A program made the translations under genes and the position numbers. A stretch of 64,000 nucleotides of DNA, taken from positions 31,982 through 95,981 of the forward strand of contig JAKUCV010003099.1 of the NCBI GenBank assembly GCA_028386065.3. The letters are read 5' to 3'. The stretch comes from Turnera subulata. Lineage: Eukaryota > Streptophyta > Magnoliopsida > Malpighiales > Passifloraceae. How positions within the stretch are numbered: position 1 is the first letter of the stretch; the number at the start of each line of letters is the position of its first letter. Below the pieces are notes generated by a model, which worked only from the letters and a program-made list of their open reading frames with translations, had not been told where the DNA came from and searched no databases. Shown piece by piece: positions 34,948-46,204 of this stretch.

Positions 34948-36599
34948 TGCCTCCTAATTCGCCCTTCGTACCAACGGATCCTGCCCCCTCAAAATCAAAA
35001 CTCTTCCATCAATTCACCCCTCTCACCCTCACAGTCGTCACCTCTTCTAAAGTTCTCCCTCACTGAATCACCTGCAGTTTCACGACTGAAACACCCTTAA
35101 AACTCCTCCTACATCTTCACCTTTTTTTCTCCTCAGTTCCCTCAACACCACAGATATTCTCCAACAAGCATCCGGAAACACTTAGGCAACACACCAGTAC
35201 TCCTATGAATTTTACAGTTTGTTTTGGCTTACTATGACCCCTTGATAGCATGTTTCTATATCTAGTGCTTGTATAATTTCATTCACTACAGCAAATTAGA
35301 AGACAATATGTCACCCATATGCTTTGATTTGGTGACTAAATAAACCGTTTTTGTCAAAATTAGTGTTGTCCCAAATTATATGTTTTGGTGGTAAACTTAG
35401 AATTGTCACAAAGTTTCTTCACTAAGAAATGAAAATATGGAGCAAAATTTTTACATAGTCCCCAAAGTGTAAAACGTCACTAGTAATTCGACTATAAGTG
35501 AGGAATCTTATTTATGACCACTAAATGACACACAAAGTCCACCTATCCCACCTTCAAAGCCCTTCCTCCCCAACCTCATCACCTATCCCCCTTATGGCTT
35601 TTGATCATCCTGAACTGCAACCTACCTAACAAGTAGGTGAAATTCTGAAAATCAGAGAAGGTTTCACCAAAGAACAACTACTTTCAGAACTCTCTCCTGT
35701 TGCCACCCTATCAACAAGTTGTTGAACCCTCTCTCTCAGCTTGCCTCCCCGTACCATCGTTTGTATCCAAGATACGACACTAGCTTTTCCCGACAATCCA
35801 AGCTTCAGAAATCTTTAGAATTCCCCCTGAGGGCGATTATGTCAACTCCCCTCTTTGTTTGTGAACATTTATGACCCAGTTTTGCTCAAGAAAGAGAAGG
35901 GGGCTACCCTTTTCCTATGTTTTGCAAAGCCTGCATGAAAAAGCCATTCGCAAAAGTTTAGAAACCTGACAACAAACTGATTTTCTTGCCCCCTTAAAAT
36001 TCAGTTTTTAGTTTGGCTAGTCCTCCAAGAAAAAATCCCAACCTGAGACCTCTTTGATTCTAGACATAAATTTGGAGGCCTGAAATTCTTTTTCCCTCTC
36101 CTTCTCAAGCAAGCAATCATAACAATTGTGGACTATGCGCATTATGAAAGTGGTCAGAATCCCTAAAAAGCAAGCTGAGGCTCTGCTAATCTCCACCTCT
36201 TCCTGGATAGATCAAACCCGAGGCTTTCTAAATGCTGTTACCGTTGAACTCATAGCATTATAATCAAAGCCTCAGCAATATTCTCTCTTGAAAACTCTTG
36301 ACGCAACTGCAAACACTTTCTGTTTTGAATTGGATTCAACCTCAAAAGTCTCTTGGATCTCCAACTCTATAATGGTCTTCGGCATCTCAACCCCTCTCTT
36401 CAACAAATTTGCATGTCTCATCCAAATGTTCAAGCTTATCATGTTTAGACTTTGGAAGTTCTAATTGGGTAGCAGAATCTTTGCCAAATAGGGTGTATCT
36501 CGATCCTCTGTTCTTGTCGCTTGGCTTTAAAACGTTGTACTTTTTTCGCATCATTAATAAAATTCATCAGTTCTATAAAAAAAATATGGGTAAATATTA
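34948..36599. other. Unassigned sequence ending in an AATAAA-plus-A-run
   Basis: No recognised protein. The last part (about 36540-36588) has ATTAATAAAATTCATCAG followed by a short A run, as at the 3' end of a retroposed transcript or LINE. If so, a poorly preserved retroposon lies here. A CACTACAGCAAA word at 35285 resembles a CACTA transposon end, but no partner was found. Confidence 0.4.
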
Positions 36600-38333
36600 T
36601 TTTGTTAATATTTTATCATCTGGGGATGGATCAAGATGTGTCACACGCATCTATTGGTTGGCATGGGATAAGCTGTGCCAATCCAAGAAGTTGGGAGCAC
36701 TAGGCTTCAGGAAGCTATGCAAGTTCAACGTCGCTATGCTCGCTAAACAGGCATGGCGACTCCAGACTAATCCCGAGTCGTTATTGGCACGTGTGTTAAA
36801 AGCGAAGTATTATAGGAGGAGCTGCTTTTCCAATGCTACGTTAGGCCATTGTCCACGCTACACCTGACGAAGTATCATCCATGATCGTGAGGCAATGAAG
36901 GATGGATACTCGTGGGTCATAGGTAATGGAAAATCAGTAGGGGTGAGGACAGATAAGTGGATTGGGGACTCTTTTTTAGTGCCTAATACAACGAATGGGG
37001 CATCTCTTCCAGCAGATGCAAGAGTGTGCGAGCTTATAGACGAAGAGCTGAAGATGTGGCGCTCACCTTTCATTCGGGACCTGTTCGGACCGCATGTAGC
37101 CCATACCATAGTCACATAATACGCCGTACCCTCTGGTACGCGGTACGGGTACGGGTACGCCGTACGCTACCTTAGAAGAATTCGGTACGTCGGGGGTATA
37201 CTTCTCCGGTACAGTAATTCATTAATAACCATACACTTAATTCATATTTCAGTGTGACTAGACAGTAAAATAAGTGAGGCTTTCATAAATTGGGCTTGTC
37301 AACATTTTTTGAGTTTTCTACTGAATGAATAACGGTTGTGCTGGGTAAAAAAGCATCCATGAAAGAAAATTATCCAAGAAAAAACAAAGTCAAATGCAAT
37401 ACGCCAAAGGTAACGAATTGGTACCCTCAAGTACCGCGAATTGGTTCGAACGAACCAATACGCCGAACGTTCCACTTTTGGCGAATTATGTGACTATGGC
37501 CCATACTATATGCCAAATTCCTTTGAGCTTCAGACTACTAGAGGATCAGCTCGCATGGCTTTTTACTAAGGATGGCAGGTACCCGGTTCGCAGTGGATAC
37601 CACTTCTTGATGTCCCTATTGGTGCACCCCCATAATCCGATTTCTTTGGCTCTTACCCCCTGGTGGAAATGGGTCTGGTCGTTGCAGATTCCACCTAAAG
37701 TATGGATGTTCCTATGGCGCCTCAGCCACGATGCACTTGCCACCAAAGAAAACCTGTTACATAGACAGGTTCAGGTGTCCCCGGATTGTGCTTTTCGTGA
37801 TGCTGCTGGAGAAACAAGTCTTCATCTATTCAGGGATTATAGGTGGGCGAAACAGGTCTGGGCTGCGTCAGCAGTTACATTGCCGGCATCTTTGACGACA
37901 TCGGTAAGGGATTGGTTGCTTGAGCTCAAAACCAGATTGTCGCCTGACGCTTTTGGACTAGCATCCATTACTCTGTGGAGGATGTGGTGGGCCAGAAATC
38001 AGAAGATATTCTCCAATGGTGGTAGTACCCCGAAAGCTATAGCCCCATCAAGCGGCTGACTTGCTCCAAGAATATAACCGCGAATGTGCTGGAGAGAATT
38101 GTGGTCGCTCTGGCCAAGTGGCTGGCCATACTGGCTGCTGGTAGAGACCAATGTACGGAAGAGTAAAGGTAAACACTGACGCGGCCTGCAGACCACAAAG
38201 GAGTGGAATTGAGGTTGTTGCTCGTGACCATCTTTGCCAGGTCGTCTTCTGCGGCTATCAGCATATATATGGTGAGATGGATCCGCTATGTGGGGAAGCT
38301 CTAGCTGGCCGAGTAGGAGTTATCAAATAGTTA
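36600..38333 (+). pseudogene. LINE pol tail: zinc-binding RT domain and start of RNase H, broken
   Basis: Three pieces. 36612-36867 has the post-RT words WLAWDKLCQSKKLGALGFRK and AMLAKQAWRLQTNPESLLARVLKAKYY. After a frameshift, 36868-37106 has DREAMKDGYSWVIGNGKSVGVRTDKW. After the MITE, 37507-38059 has DGRYPVRSGYHF and PPKVWMFLWRLSHDALATKENL (zf-RVT). The usual zinc Cys residues are largely lost: one Cys remains in SPDCAF and the later one is Tyr in LFRDYRWA. From about 38166 a frame reads VKVNTDAACRPQRSG through CGEALAGRVGVI, the N-terminal half of a plant LINE RNase H. The domain resumes at 41787-41893 and 53628-53780. The product would have been the LINE replication polyprotein. Confidence 0.8.
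37107..37498. mobile_element. hAT-type MITE copy 2 (392 bp), TSD GCCCATAC
   Basis: Same ends as copy 1: CATAGTCACATAATACGCCG at the left and GGCGAATTATGTGACTATG at the right. The 8-bp direct repeat GCCCATAC lies at 37099-37106 and 37499-37506. The left subterminal zone is a run of GGTACG/GGGTACG words. The centre differs from copy 1. It lies within the LINE zinc-binding region. Confidence 0.88.
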
Positions 38334-38742
38334 TTTAATAACCAAGCAAAAAATAGAAATGAATGTGGCTCCTCCACTATAATAATCAAAATCTTTGTAT
38401 TTAGTTTAAGAAATATGAATCTAAATCTAAGGGTAATTGTACATAACTTATCTAAAACTTAAAAATTAATATTCAAATCCTCTTATAGAAAAAGTATCAT
38501 ATTTAAATTCCATGTTAATATCACGCAAATACAACAAGATATTATGATTTTAAAAAATTTCACCAAAATACATTTAGTTAATTTAATTCATCTCAATTTT
38601 TTGTCTCTAACTTCTTCGGAAACTAATTAAACTAATTTTGTAAGAACTCTATATTTTTTAACATCTAAAATAATAAAATTATTTGATTTTGCAGATTTAC
38701 TGTCCCGAATAAATGTCTACATAAAAAATTTTGGGATAACAA
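38334..38742. other. AT-rich insertion in the LINE RNase H, left of the Helitron
   Basis: Coding similarity stops near 38333 and the same RNase H resumes near 41787. This 409-bp piece, the Helitron and 41401-41786 therefore together form a later insertion or insertions. I see no ends that identify the carrier. Confidence 0.5.
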
Positions 38743-41400
38743 TCTATTATATATATTTAAAGCTGTATCCCTCACCAGGTTTTGACACATAGGATTTTTG
38801 GAGTTTTGCTTTATTGCCATGTGGAGGCTTTGGACTCTTCCTTTATTGCCATCTAGAGGGTTGCAGGTGTAGTTTGATTGGCCATAATGACAAACATAAT
38901 TATCCCAGAGTAACCTGATCTATTATATTCTTTTAAAAAGAATTCCAATCACATTCAAATTGTTCAAATGAAAATTCACACGCAAGATTGGTACTGATAA
39001 CCTATTTTAATTATACTCTTTTAAAAATAATTCCAGACACACCCAATTTATTCAAAAGAAAATTCACACAGATATTGGTATTATATATATTTTTTCCATT
39101 AAACTGATAAGCAGAGTTTCTAATCAATAAAGATAAGGATAAAAATTTTTTTATTTAAATTGATGAATTTGATCTTAATTATATTCTTTTAAAAAGAATT
39201 CCAGTCACACCCAAATTGATCAAAAGAAAATTCACACGCAGAGAGTGTTATATATATATATTATGTGATTTACTCTATTATTGTTATCTGATAAGAATCA
39301 TATTATACCCAACTAACCTTTAATCATTTTTTTTATCGTGCATCTCCTAAAAAAATTCATCATCTCTCTATAAATATAGATACAGTCTTTGTTTGTCTAT
39401 GTGAAATAATAGTCTCTGTATGTGATACAGTTTTTTTTATCATTCCTTCATTTCCTTTTACTTCTTCTTTATTTTATTTTTGCACTACACAAGGTCTAGA
39501 TATAGTCTTTGTCTGTGTGTGATACAGTTTCTCTATAATTCACTCATTCTCTCTAATTCCTTCTTTGTTTTGTTTCTATTTGCATACGTATGAATGTTAA
39601 TATAATATTAAAGTTATTTTGCCTCTCATAATTAAGCATCCTATTTGTTTTTATATTTTTTTTATTTTTCCAATCTATTTTAATTATTTTTATATTTTTT
39701 TTTTGTGCAGGAAAATGCATATTAAAGCTTTGAATGAATTAACTCCTGACAATGATTTATAGAAAAATCAAGTTAGAGTTTTGAGATCGTAAGAATCCTT
39801 GAATACAAAATTATAGAACCTTCTTATTAGCATAGATATGAGTTTAATTGATGCAAAGGTATGTTTTAATTTTTCATGTCTTTTAATTTGTTTAATTTTA
39901 ATTTCATAAATTAATTGTTCTTTATATTATTATTTTATACGATATTTTTTGTGGTCTCTTTTATATTTTATATATTTTTTAATTTTTTTGTTGTTTTTTA
40001 ATTTTTATTTTACGACTCAATTATGCATGTTTAAATTATAAAATTAACTATTATAAAATATTTTTAATTTATTTTTCAGATTTATATTCTATTTTTTGTA
40101 TTAAATGTTTTATTCATAATAATATATTTTTCATTTTATTTTTATGATTTCTATTTTAAACATGACTCATTTTATGTTTTTTATTTTTTTATTATTAATT
40201 AATTCTTATAATTTTTCATTCTATGTTTAATATTTTTTTATTTTAGGATCAATTATATAGGCCCAAGCATTGATCCATAAATGATGCAGGTTTAAATTTA
40301 CAAAATTAATTATTATTTATATTATTATTGAGTATTTTATTATATTTTTTTAATTTTTTTCTAATTTCTATTTTATTGTTTTTTTTCGTAATAATAGTCT
40401 CCTTCAGAGTTTTCCAAATTTTTATTTTTAGAAATTACCTTTTTATTTTTTTATATTTTTTTATTATTATTTAACTATTTTAAGTTTTCTTTTATTGTTT
40501 CGTATATTTTTTTTGTTTTGGCACTCACTGATGTTTGTTTAAATATAAAAAATTAAGTATTACTTATATGGTTATAAAACGATTTATTTTATTTATTTAT
40601 TTTATTTATATTATATTTTCTAATTTATTTTTTCTGCATAATTTTAATTTTTTATTTATTTTTCTAATTTATATTTCTTTAAAATTAGTCTCTTAGGTTT
40701 TTTTACTTTTTGTTATCCTTCATTAATGCTTTTGATTTTTACTTCTGTTGTTTGATATTTTTGTTATTTTTTGGCTCAATGATCCATGTTTAACTTTGCA
40801 AAATTAATTATTTTTTATATTATTATTGTTAGGTTTTTAAGAATTTATTTTTCTGATCTATATTATATTTTTATTTTTTATTTTTTATAATAATATTTTT
40901 TATTCATTTACTGATTTATGTTTTAAAAATTACTCTCTTATTTTTTTTTGGTTATTATTAATTAATTCTTTTAAATTTGTTTTTGGTTTTTTAATATATT
41001 TTTTGTTTGAGGGCCAATAATTCATGTTTAAGTTTAAAAATTAATTATTATTTATATTATTATTAAATATTTTATTTTATTTATTTTTCTGATTGGTATT
41101 CTAATTTATATTTTAATAATTGTTTATTTATTTTCAAGATCTATATGAAAAAAATGAAAAAAAATTGATAAAAATATATAATTTGAAAACAAATTATGTA
41201 CAAGTTTTTTTAATATTACATAATAAATGTCTAGAAATAGTAGGAAAAAACCATGCTTTCAGAGACCTAACCCAACCCGGTCCGAATCTTCTCTTTTCTA
41301 CGAGAATAACTGACTAAGCCGTGCCATAAAGCCCATGTGAATTTTTTTTCAAAAATTTAATTAATAAGCAAGCCCGTGGAACTCACGGGAAGAGAGCTAG
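38743..41400 (+). mobile_element. Helitron, uninterrupted copy (2,658 bp)
   Basis: Host A|TC at 38743. The 3' hairpin CCCGTGGAACTCACGGG is at about 41373-41389, then AAGAGAG and CTAG, ending 41400 before T. It aligns with 14942-24332 throughout, except for G1 there and an extra ~70 bp here near 41250-41335. It has no Rep/helicase frame, so it must rely on a partner. The AT-rich interior has the same diverged repeats. Confidence 0.9.
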
Positions 41401-41786
41401 TTCTATTTAGTTTCAGTTTAGTTAGGAAACTATCTAGCATTATTTTGGTGGATTTTTTTTTTTTTGAAAACAAGCGGATTATTAGGAATATAAATACTAA
41501 ATGACTACTTAAGAAAACTAAAAACATATCAAATTAGAATTCTTACACAAGAGTACAACTATATATGGAAGTAACAACGTAAGGAAGTGATAAACTATAA
41601 CACAATCTAAATTAAAATAAAAATCTAAATCAACCGAAAAAAAAAATCTAAAGTAACACTTGTCATATATTTTTATTGCTATAATAATACACTAGTCATA
41701 TATTTTTATTGCTATAATAATATTCTTTTCCAAGAATTCAGTGTAGTCACCTGCCTACGGTGACTACATGCTGGATCCGTCCCTGC
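41401..41786. other. AT-rich insertion in the LINE RNase H, right of the Helitron
   Basis: Continuation of the insertion begun at 38334. It includes a ~30-bp tandem duplication (TCATATATTTTTATTGCTAT at about 41662 and 41697) and ends with CATGCTGGATCCGTCCCTG, a transposon-end-like phrase, just before LINE RNase H codons resume. Confidence 0.45.
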
Positions 41787-41893
41787 TCATCCAAGCGATC
41801 AAGTCCAAAAATTTTCCCAACAATTAGGCGGGATTTATCATGCGAGACATTGCAAGTTTAATAGATCTTATTTATGCTTATAGTCTCTCCTTT
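41787..41893 (+). pseudogene. LINE RNase H, middle fragment
   Basis: The frame reads LLIQAIKSKNFPNN, a TAG, then AGFIMRDIASLIDLIYAYSLSF up to the TSD of G2. The next codons, VKRNYNRVAHLLAHQ, are found 11.7 kb away at 53628. Together they match the end of a plant LINE RNase H (DI..L, then FVKR.N.VAH.LA). This shows the G2 insertion is younger than the LINE. Confidence 0.75.
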
Positions 41894-44800
41894 TGTAACA
41901 GCCCAGTTTTTACCTGGACTGTTTAAGTTAATCTACAGTAATTTACTATTGATTTTAATCTTGGGTAATTAAATTATGGTAAATCGAGCATTGGATTCCG
42001 AAACCGAGCCTTGTCCCATGTTCGGGATTTTTCTGCGGATTTTATGGACCAAAGTTGGGATTTTTCCGGGTCCAGGAATCTTCGGAAAAGTCGGGTTCAT
42101 CCTCGAGTTAACGGACCAGAAATAAGATAAGTGGGTATACCGGATATTTTCTGGTCCAGGTGGGTCACACTTCACATGCAGCATAGTAACTGCATAATTG
42201 AAGTTCAATTATTCAGCTGCCTTTTTCCTATTCAGCCTATGAACAACCTGTTATACCTGTGATTAACCAGTTGTTTTCTTCAGCCTATAAAACTATTTTT
42301 CTTCTGCATATCTTCGTACCATCATCACCATCTCTTCTCTTCTACCCCTGCAAAATAAAAAAAAAAAAACCCATTCCCTGCAAATTCGTTTGAACCAGAA
42401 AGAAGAAAAAAAAAAAAAAACATAACACAACACACATCACCCCAGCTGCCACGTCACCACCACCCTCTTCCTTCCTTCATTTCTTTTCTTTTCTTTTTCA
42501 CCACCGCCACGCGCCGGTCGGACCACCACACACCACCTGTAAGTTTCCCTAAGCTATATGACATTCATATAGAAGCAAAAAGATGCAGCGGAAGACAAGG
42601 GAAACAACCAAGAACACATGTGAAGCTAGTAAACCGTATAACAAAATTTGCGTACCTGTAAGATTAGGGTCTTTCACCTAATAGTTATGCAGAATCAGTG
42701 AGAGCAAGAAGAAGACCTGCTCCTCTACGGTATCCACACGAACCGTGATGGCTTGGAATCATCCCACGAAGCAAGCCTCGAGCTCCCCGGACTGAAGTGC
42801 TAGCAACAAAACCCGGGGCTGTGTGTAAGGTGTGTTTTGGCTCTTCCTTTCTTTCTCAAAGAAGAAGAGATGGTGGTGTAAGTGTGTGGACTGAAAAACA
42901 AGCACAAGGCAGGAGAAGGGAGCAGCAAAAACGTTTAGCCAAAGCCAAGGAAGGAGGTGAATGATCTGATCATACAAAACCAAGTGGAGACACAAGATAG
43001 TGCAAGTGATGGCCTACCACCTTTGGCCCATCACCCACTAAATCATATCTTAGACAAGACAATGCTGCTCCCATCTTTCTTTCCAGCACAACACACACAA
43101 CATTCCACTCATGCCTGATCAATAATTTTTGATCCAAAACCGGCCCTGGTTCAACCATGGTCCAACCACGGTCCAACCACACCCCGTCCAACCATGGTCC
43201 AACCACGGTTCAACCATCTGCTCGAATCATCGGTTCTATGTGTGTGACCCTGTAGGCACTTGTAACGTCCGGCAATGATTGTAAAGTCTCATTTTACAAT
43301 CATAAACAAAGAGCGGCGCTAGCAACACATCATTGTTACCCGAACGACAAGATCAGAACTGATTCACTATGCCTCGGAATATGTCATCGTCCCTTCGTCC
43401 CATTATCAAGATTAGACCGAGACATGGAAACGTCAATCTCGTATATGTCTAATCTCGGTTTCTTGATCCTCGAGTTAACTGTATAAAACGGATACCCGTG
43501 ATATCATCATATCACCCAACATACTAGGCATATACCCAATGATTACCCTTATGTCCACCCAGTTACGGATGACTAGGAATAATATCAAGGTACATGATTC
43601 ATATGTTGGATACCTTGACGATCTCAGGTCGGAGGACAATCACATCTATAAGAAACGCTATCGACATACATAAAACGTTCCATGTAGCGTTCTTATGTGG
43701 GTCGGTCCGGTCAACAAGATCCCCATCTTGTACCCGTGTGTAGAATTCGTAATTCATACAATCCTCAACATACGCTAGCCTTATTTTATTATTACAACCC
43801 AACCATAATAATAAACAACTAGGGACTTTTAAGAATATACATATAAAATACATATACACTAGGGTTATATATATGTGCAAGCGATTATCTCATAATCATA
43901 TATATAGGCATAACCTCAAATATGTATACATGAATACAATCATCCATAGATTGGCTTTTGGGCATATTACTAACACCACCAACCCGAGACCACCCCCTGC
44001 CTTTCCTCCTCCTCCCTTCCCTTTCTCCTTTCCCCACTCCTTTCCTCTCTTCCTCTTCCGGCGCCGATCTCCTCCCTGCAGCTCTTCTCCTCCGCCGCCT
44101 GTGCACCGGCGACCCGAGCTGGCCGCGCCCCTGCTCTCCCTTGCGACGCCACCGCGTCGGTCTCCTCTCCTCACGCCGCCTTCGCCTCGCCTTGTCAGCC
44201 ACCCGTGTCGCGCCTCGCGTGCCGCCGCCGTCGTGCTCAACGAGGTGAGCAACGGGTTGGAGCGACCCGTTTCACAACCGGGTGAGGTTCCGGGTCAGAT
44301 CTCAGGCCACGCGGGTACTGGGCCAAGCTGGCTCGGGCCTGCAGCTGGACTGGGTTTGGCCTTGGGCCTGGGAGCACGAGTTTTGTGATTTGGGCTGAGT
44401 TGTAGGCTTGGGTGTATGGGCTAATTGGATGGGCTGAAATAGTATTTCTTTTGGGTTGATCCAGAATCAAAAAAAATAATAATAATAATGAATATAATCT
44501 GAAAAAAATTATACATCAGGAAAATATTTTGGGAAATAATGTTTTGGGAAAAATATAAACGGTATAAAATAACTACTAAGAGGGAAATAATTCTGGAAAA
44601 TACATATGGTATATTATATATGAATAATTATGGAAAGGGTATTTTCAAAGTATTATACCGGAATAATATCCGGGTATAGGTGTAAGTATAGTGTGGTATT
44701 TTGGGCACTTGAAGTAAATGCTAAATGATGATGATAATGGAAAAATTAATCCGGGGGAGTAACCGAGCCGAGTTTAAATTTCGTTTCCGGTACACAGTAT

Positions 44801-46084
44801 TAGCATGGCATTTGCATACCATCTTATGTGTGCATATTATTTGATTGATATAGGAGTTGATAACGAGCAATTTGCTGAGGAACCGGACTTGGAATTTGCT
44901 GGACAATTCCATAATTGAGTAATCGACTAAGGTGAGGATGGATAATTGCCTGTAATACTTTGTGTGCTTTGTTGTTCGATTGAACTGCTGAATTGTTGAT
45001 TGTTGGCTGAATAACTGCTGTGGATATTACTATTGCCATTGGGCTGTGATTTTGAGTCTGTGGATAATATGCTGAGATTGATGTTGAACTATTGACTGTG
45101 GAAAATTGAGAAAAGGAAATTGGAATTTGAAATTGGAATTGATTTGAGATGATGATATAATTGTCATGTGGAAAGTAGTGGTATGACCCGATGGTTTGAA
45201 AATTAATTTTGGGATGCTATGGTCGGTTACTACCAAACAAACCGAACAACGGACACCAATCCCATATGGTTTATGGGTCACCAAGCCTATATGGTTTATA
45301 GGCAAACCGAATAACGGACACCAATCCCATATGGTTTATGGGTCACCAAGCCTATATGGCTTATAGGCCAACCGTACAACGGAGAGGTTGGGGTATACCG
45401 AATACCCAGTGGTTTGGATATACCAAATATTCGGGTTTTGAGATGTGGATTGGTTCTTGACCTAGCATCCGGAATCAATTGATAATCAGGTACGACCCTA
45501 GCTTGTCCAGTGACGGGGGCCCGGAAGACAAAATTGGTAATAATAATAAATATTCTTTTGGTCTTGGCTCAGTTCGTTGAGATATGTTATTGCTTGTCTG
45601 TGATTATTTTCAAGTATTACGGTTGCTTGCATATCACTGTTTATCCTTCGTCGGTGAGCATTTCGGACTCACCCCTCGCCTGCGGGGTTTCATCCCGTAG
45701 GTTGAGTTGTTTCGTAGTTAGGTTCGACGTTCGATGGCTGCTGCTTTCTTCTCCACTTGACTCTGGATCCATACCTCCGCTGCATGCACATACAAGTCTT
45801 CCGCTGCTGTTTTATTGCATATGATGTTGTACTACAATTCCGCTGCTGTGTGATATATTGTGTTGTGTTGTTGTTTTCCTATGATGCTTATATTACTGAT
45901 ATTATCTGCTGCTGCTGTTGAGCACTATGTTTGGATTGAATAATGGTCCCCGGGGATGGGTGACAGTTGTATTTAATAGTTTGCTGATGTATAATATTTG
46001 CACGACATACTGTCTGTTCTATCAATATGAATAATTTCGGCACGTGTTTACTGTGTTACGATAAATACGGCTCGGGGCGCTTCA
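41894..46084 (+). repeat. G2 5' LTR carrying a nested solo LTR
   Basis: It starts TGTAACAGCCC and ends GGCGCTTCA. TATA box TATAAAA at 42286-42292. Removing the nested element and one TSD leaves 2,748 bp, against 2,771 for the 3' LTR. Conserved inner marks are a donor-like GAG|GTGAGC (GT at 44245), acceptor-like GATATAG|GAGTTG (AG at 44852), donor-like AAG|GTGAGG (GT at 44932) and a 65-bp tandem repeat at about 45252-45370. Confidence 0.92.
42538..43975 (-). mobile_element. Solo LTR (copia-type, minus strand) nested in the G2 5' LTR, TSD CCACC
   Basis: Read on the minus strand it starts TGTTAGTAATATGCCCAAAA (a common start in plant copia LTRs) and ends GGGAAACTTACA. CCACC flanks it at 42533-42537 and 43976-43980. 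The 3' LTR (51490-51510) shows the unoccupied site, proving an insertion after G2 integrated. A short tandem series with CCAACCATGGTCCAACCACGG-like words lies near 43150-43215. Confidence 0.88.
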
Positions 46085-46087
46085 GTT

Positions 46088-46099
46088 TGGTAGCGGAGC
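46088..46099 (+). other. G2 primer-binding site TGGTAGCGGAGC
   Basis: Lies three bases after the 5' LTR. Identical to the sites of G1, the truncated element at 11701 and C2. Confidence 0.75.
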
Positions 46100-46204
46100 A
46101 GGCAGTAGGTCATTAGGGACATAATTGTGATTGCATGATTGCCTGTTTGTGCATAAGATCTATCATGACATGATATGCATACATACATTCTCATATAGGT
46201 ACGA

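Noticed and set aside
35281..35330. Possible CACTA transposon end (CACTACAGCAAATTAG)
   Set aside because: No matching inverted end or 3-bp target duplication was found nearby.
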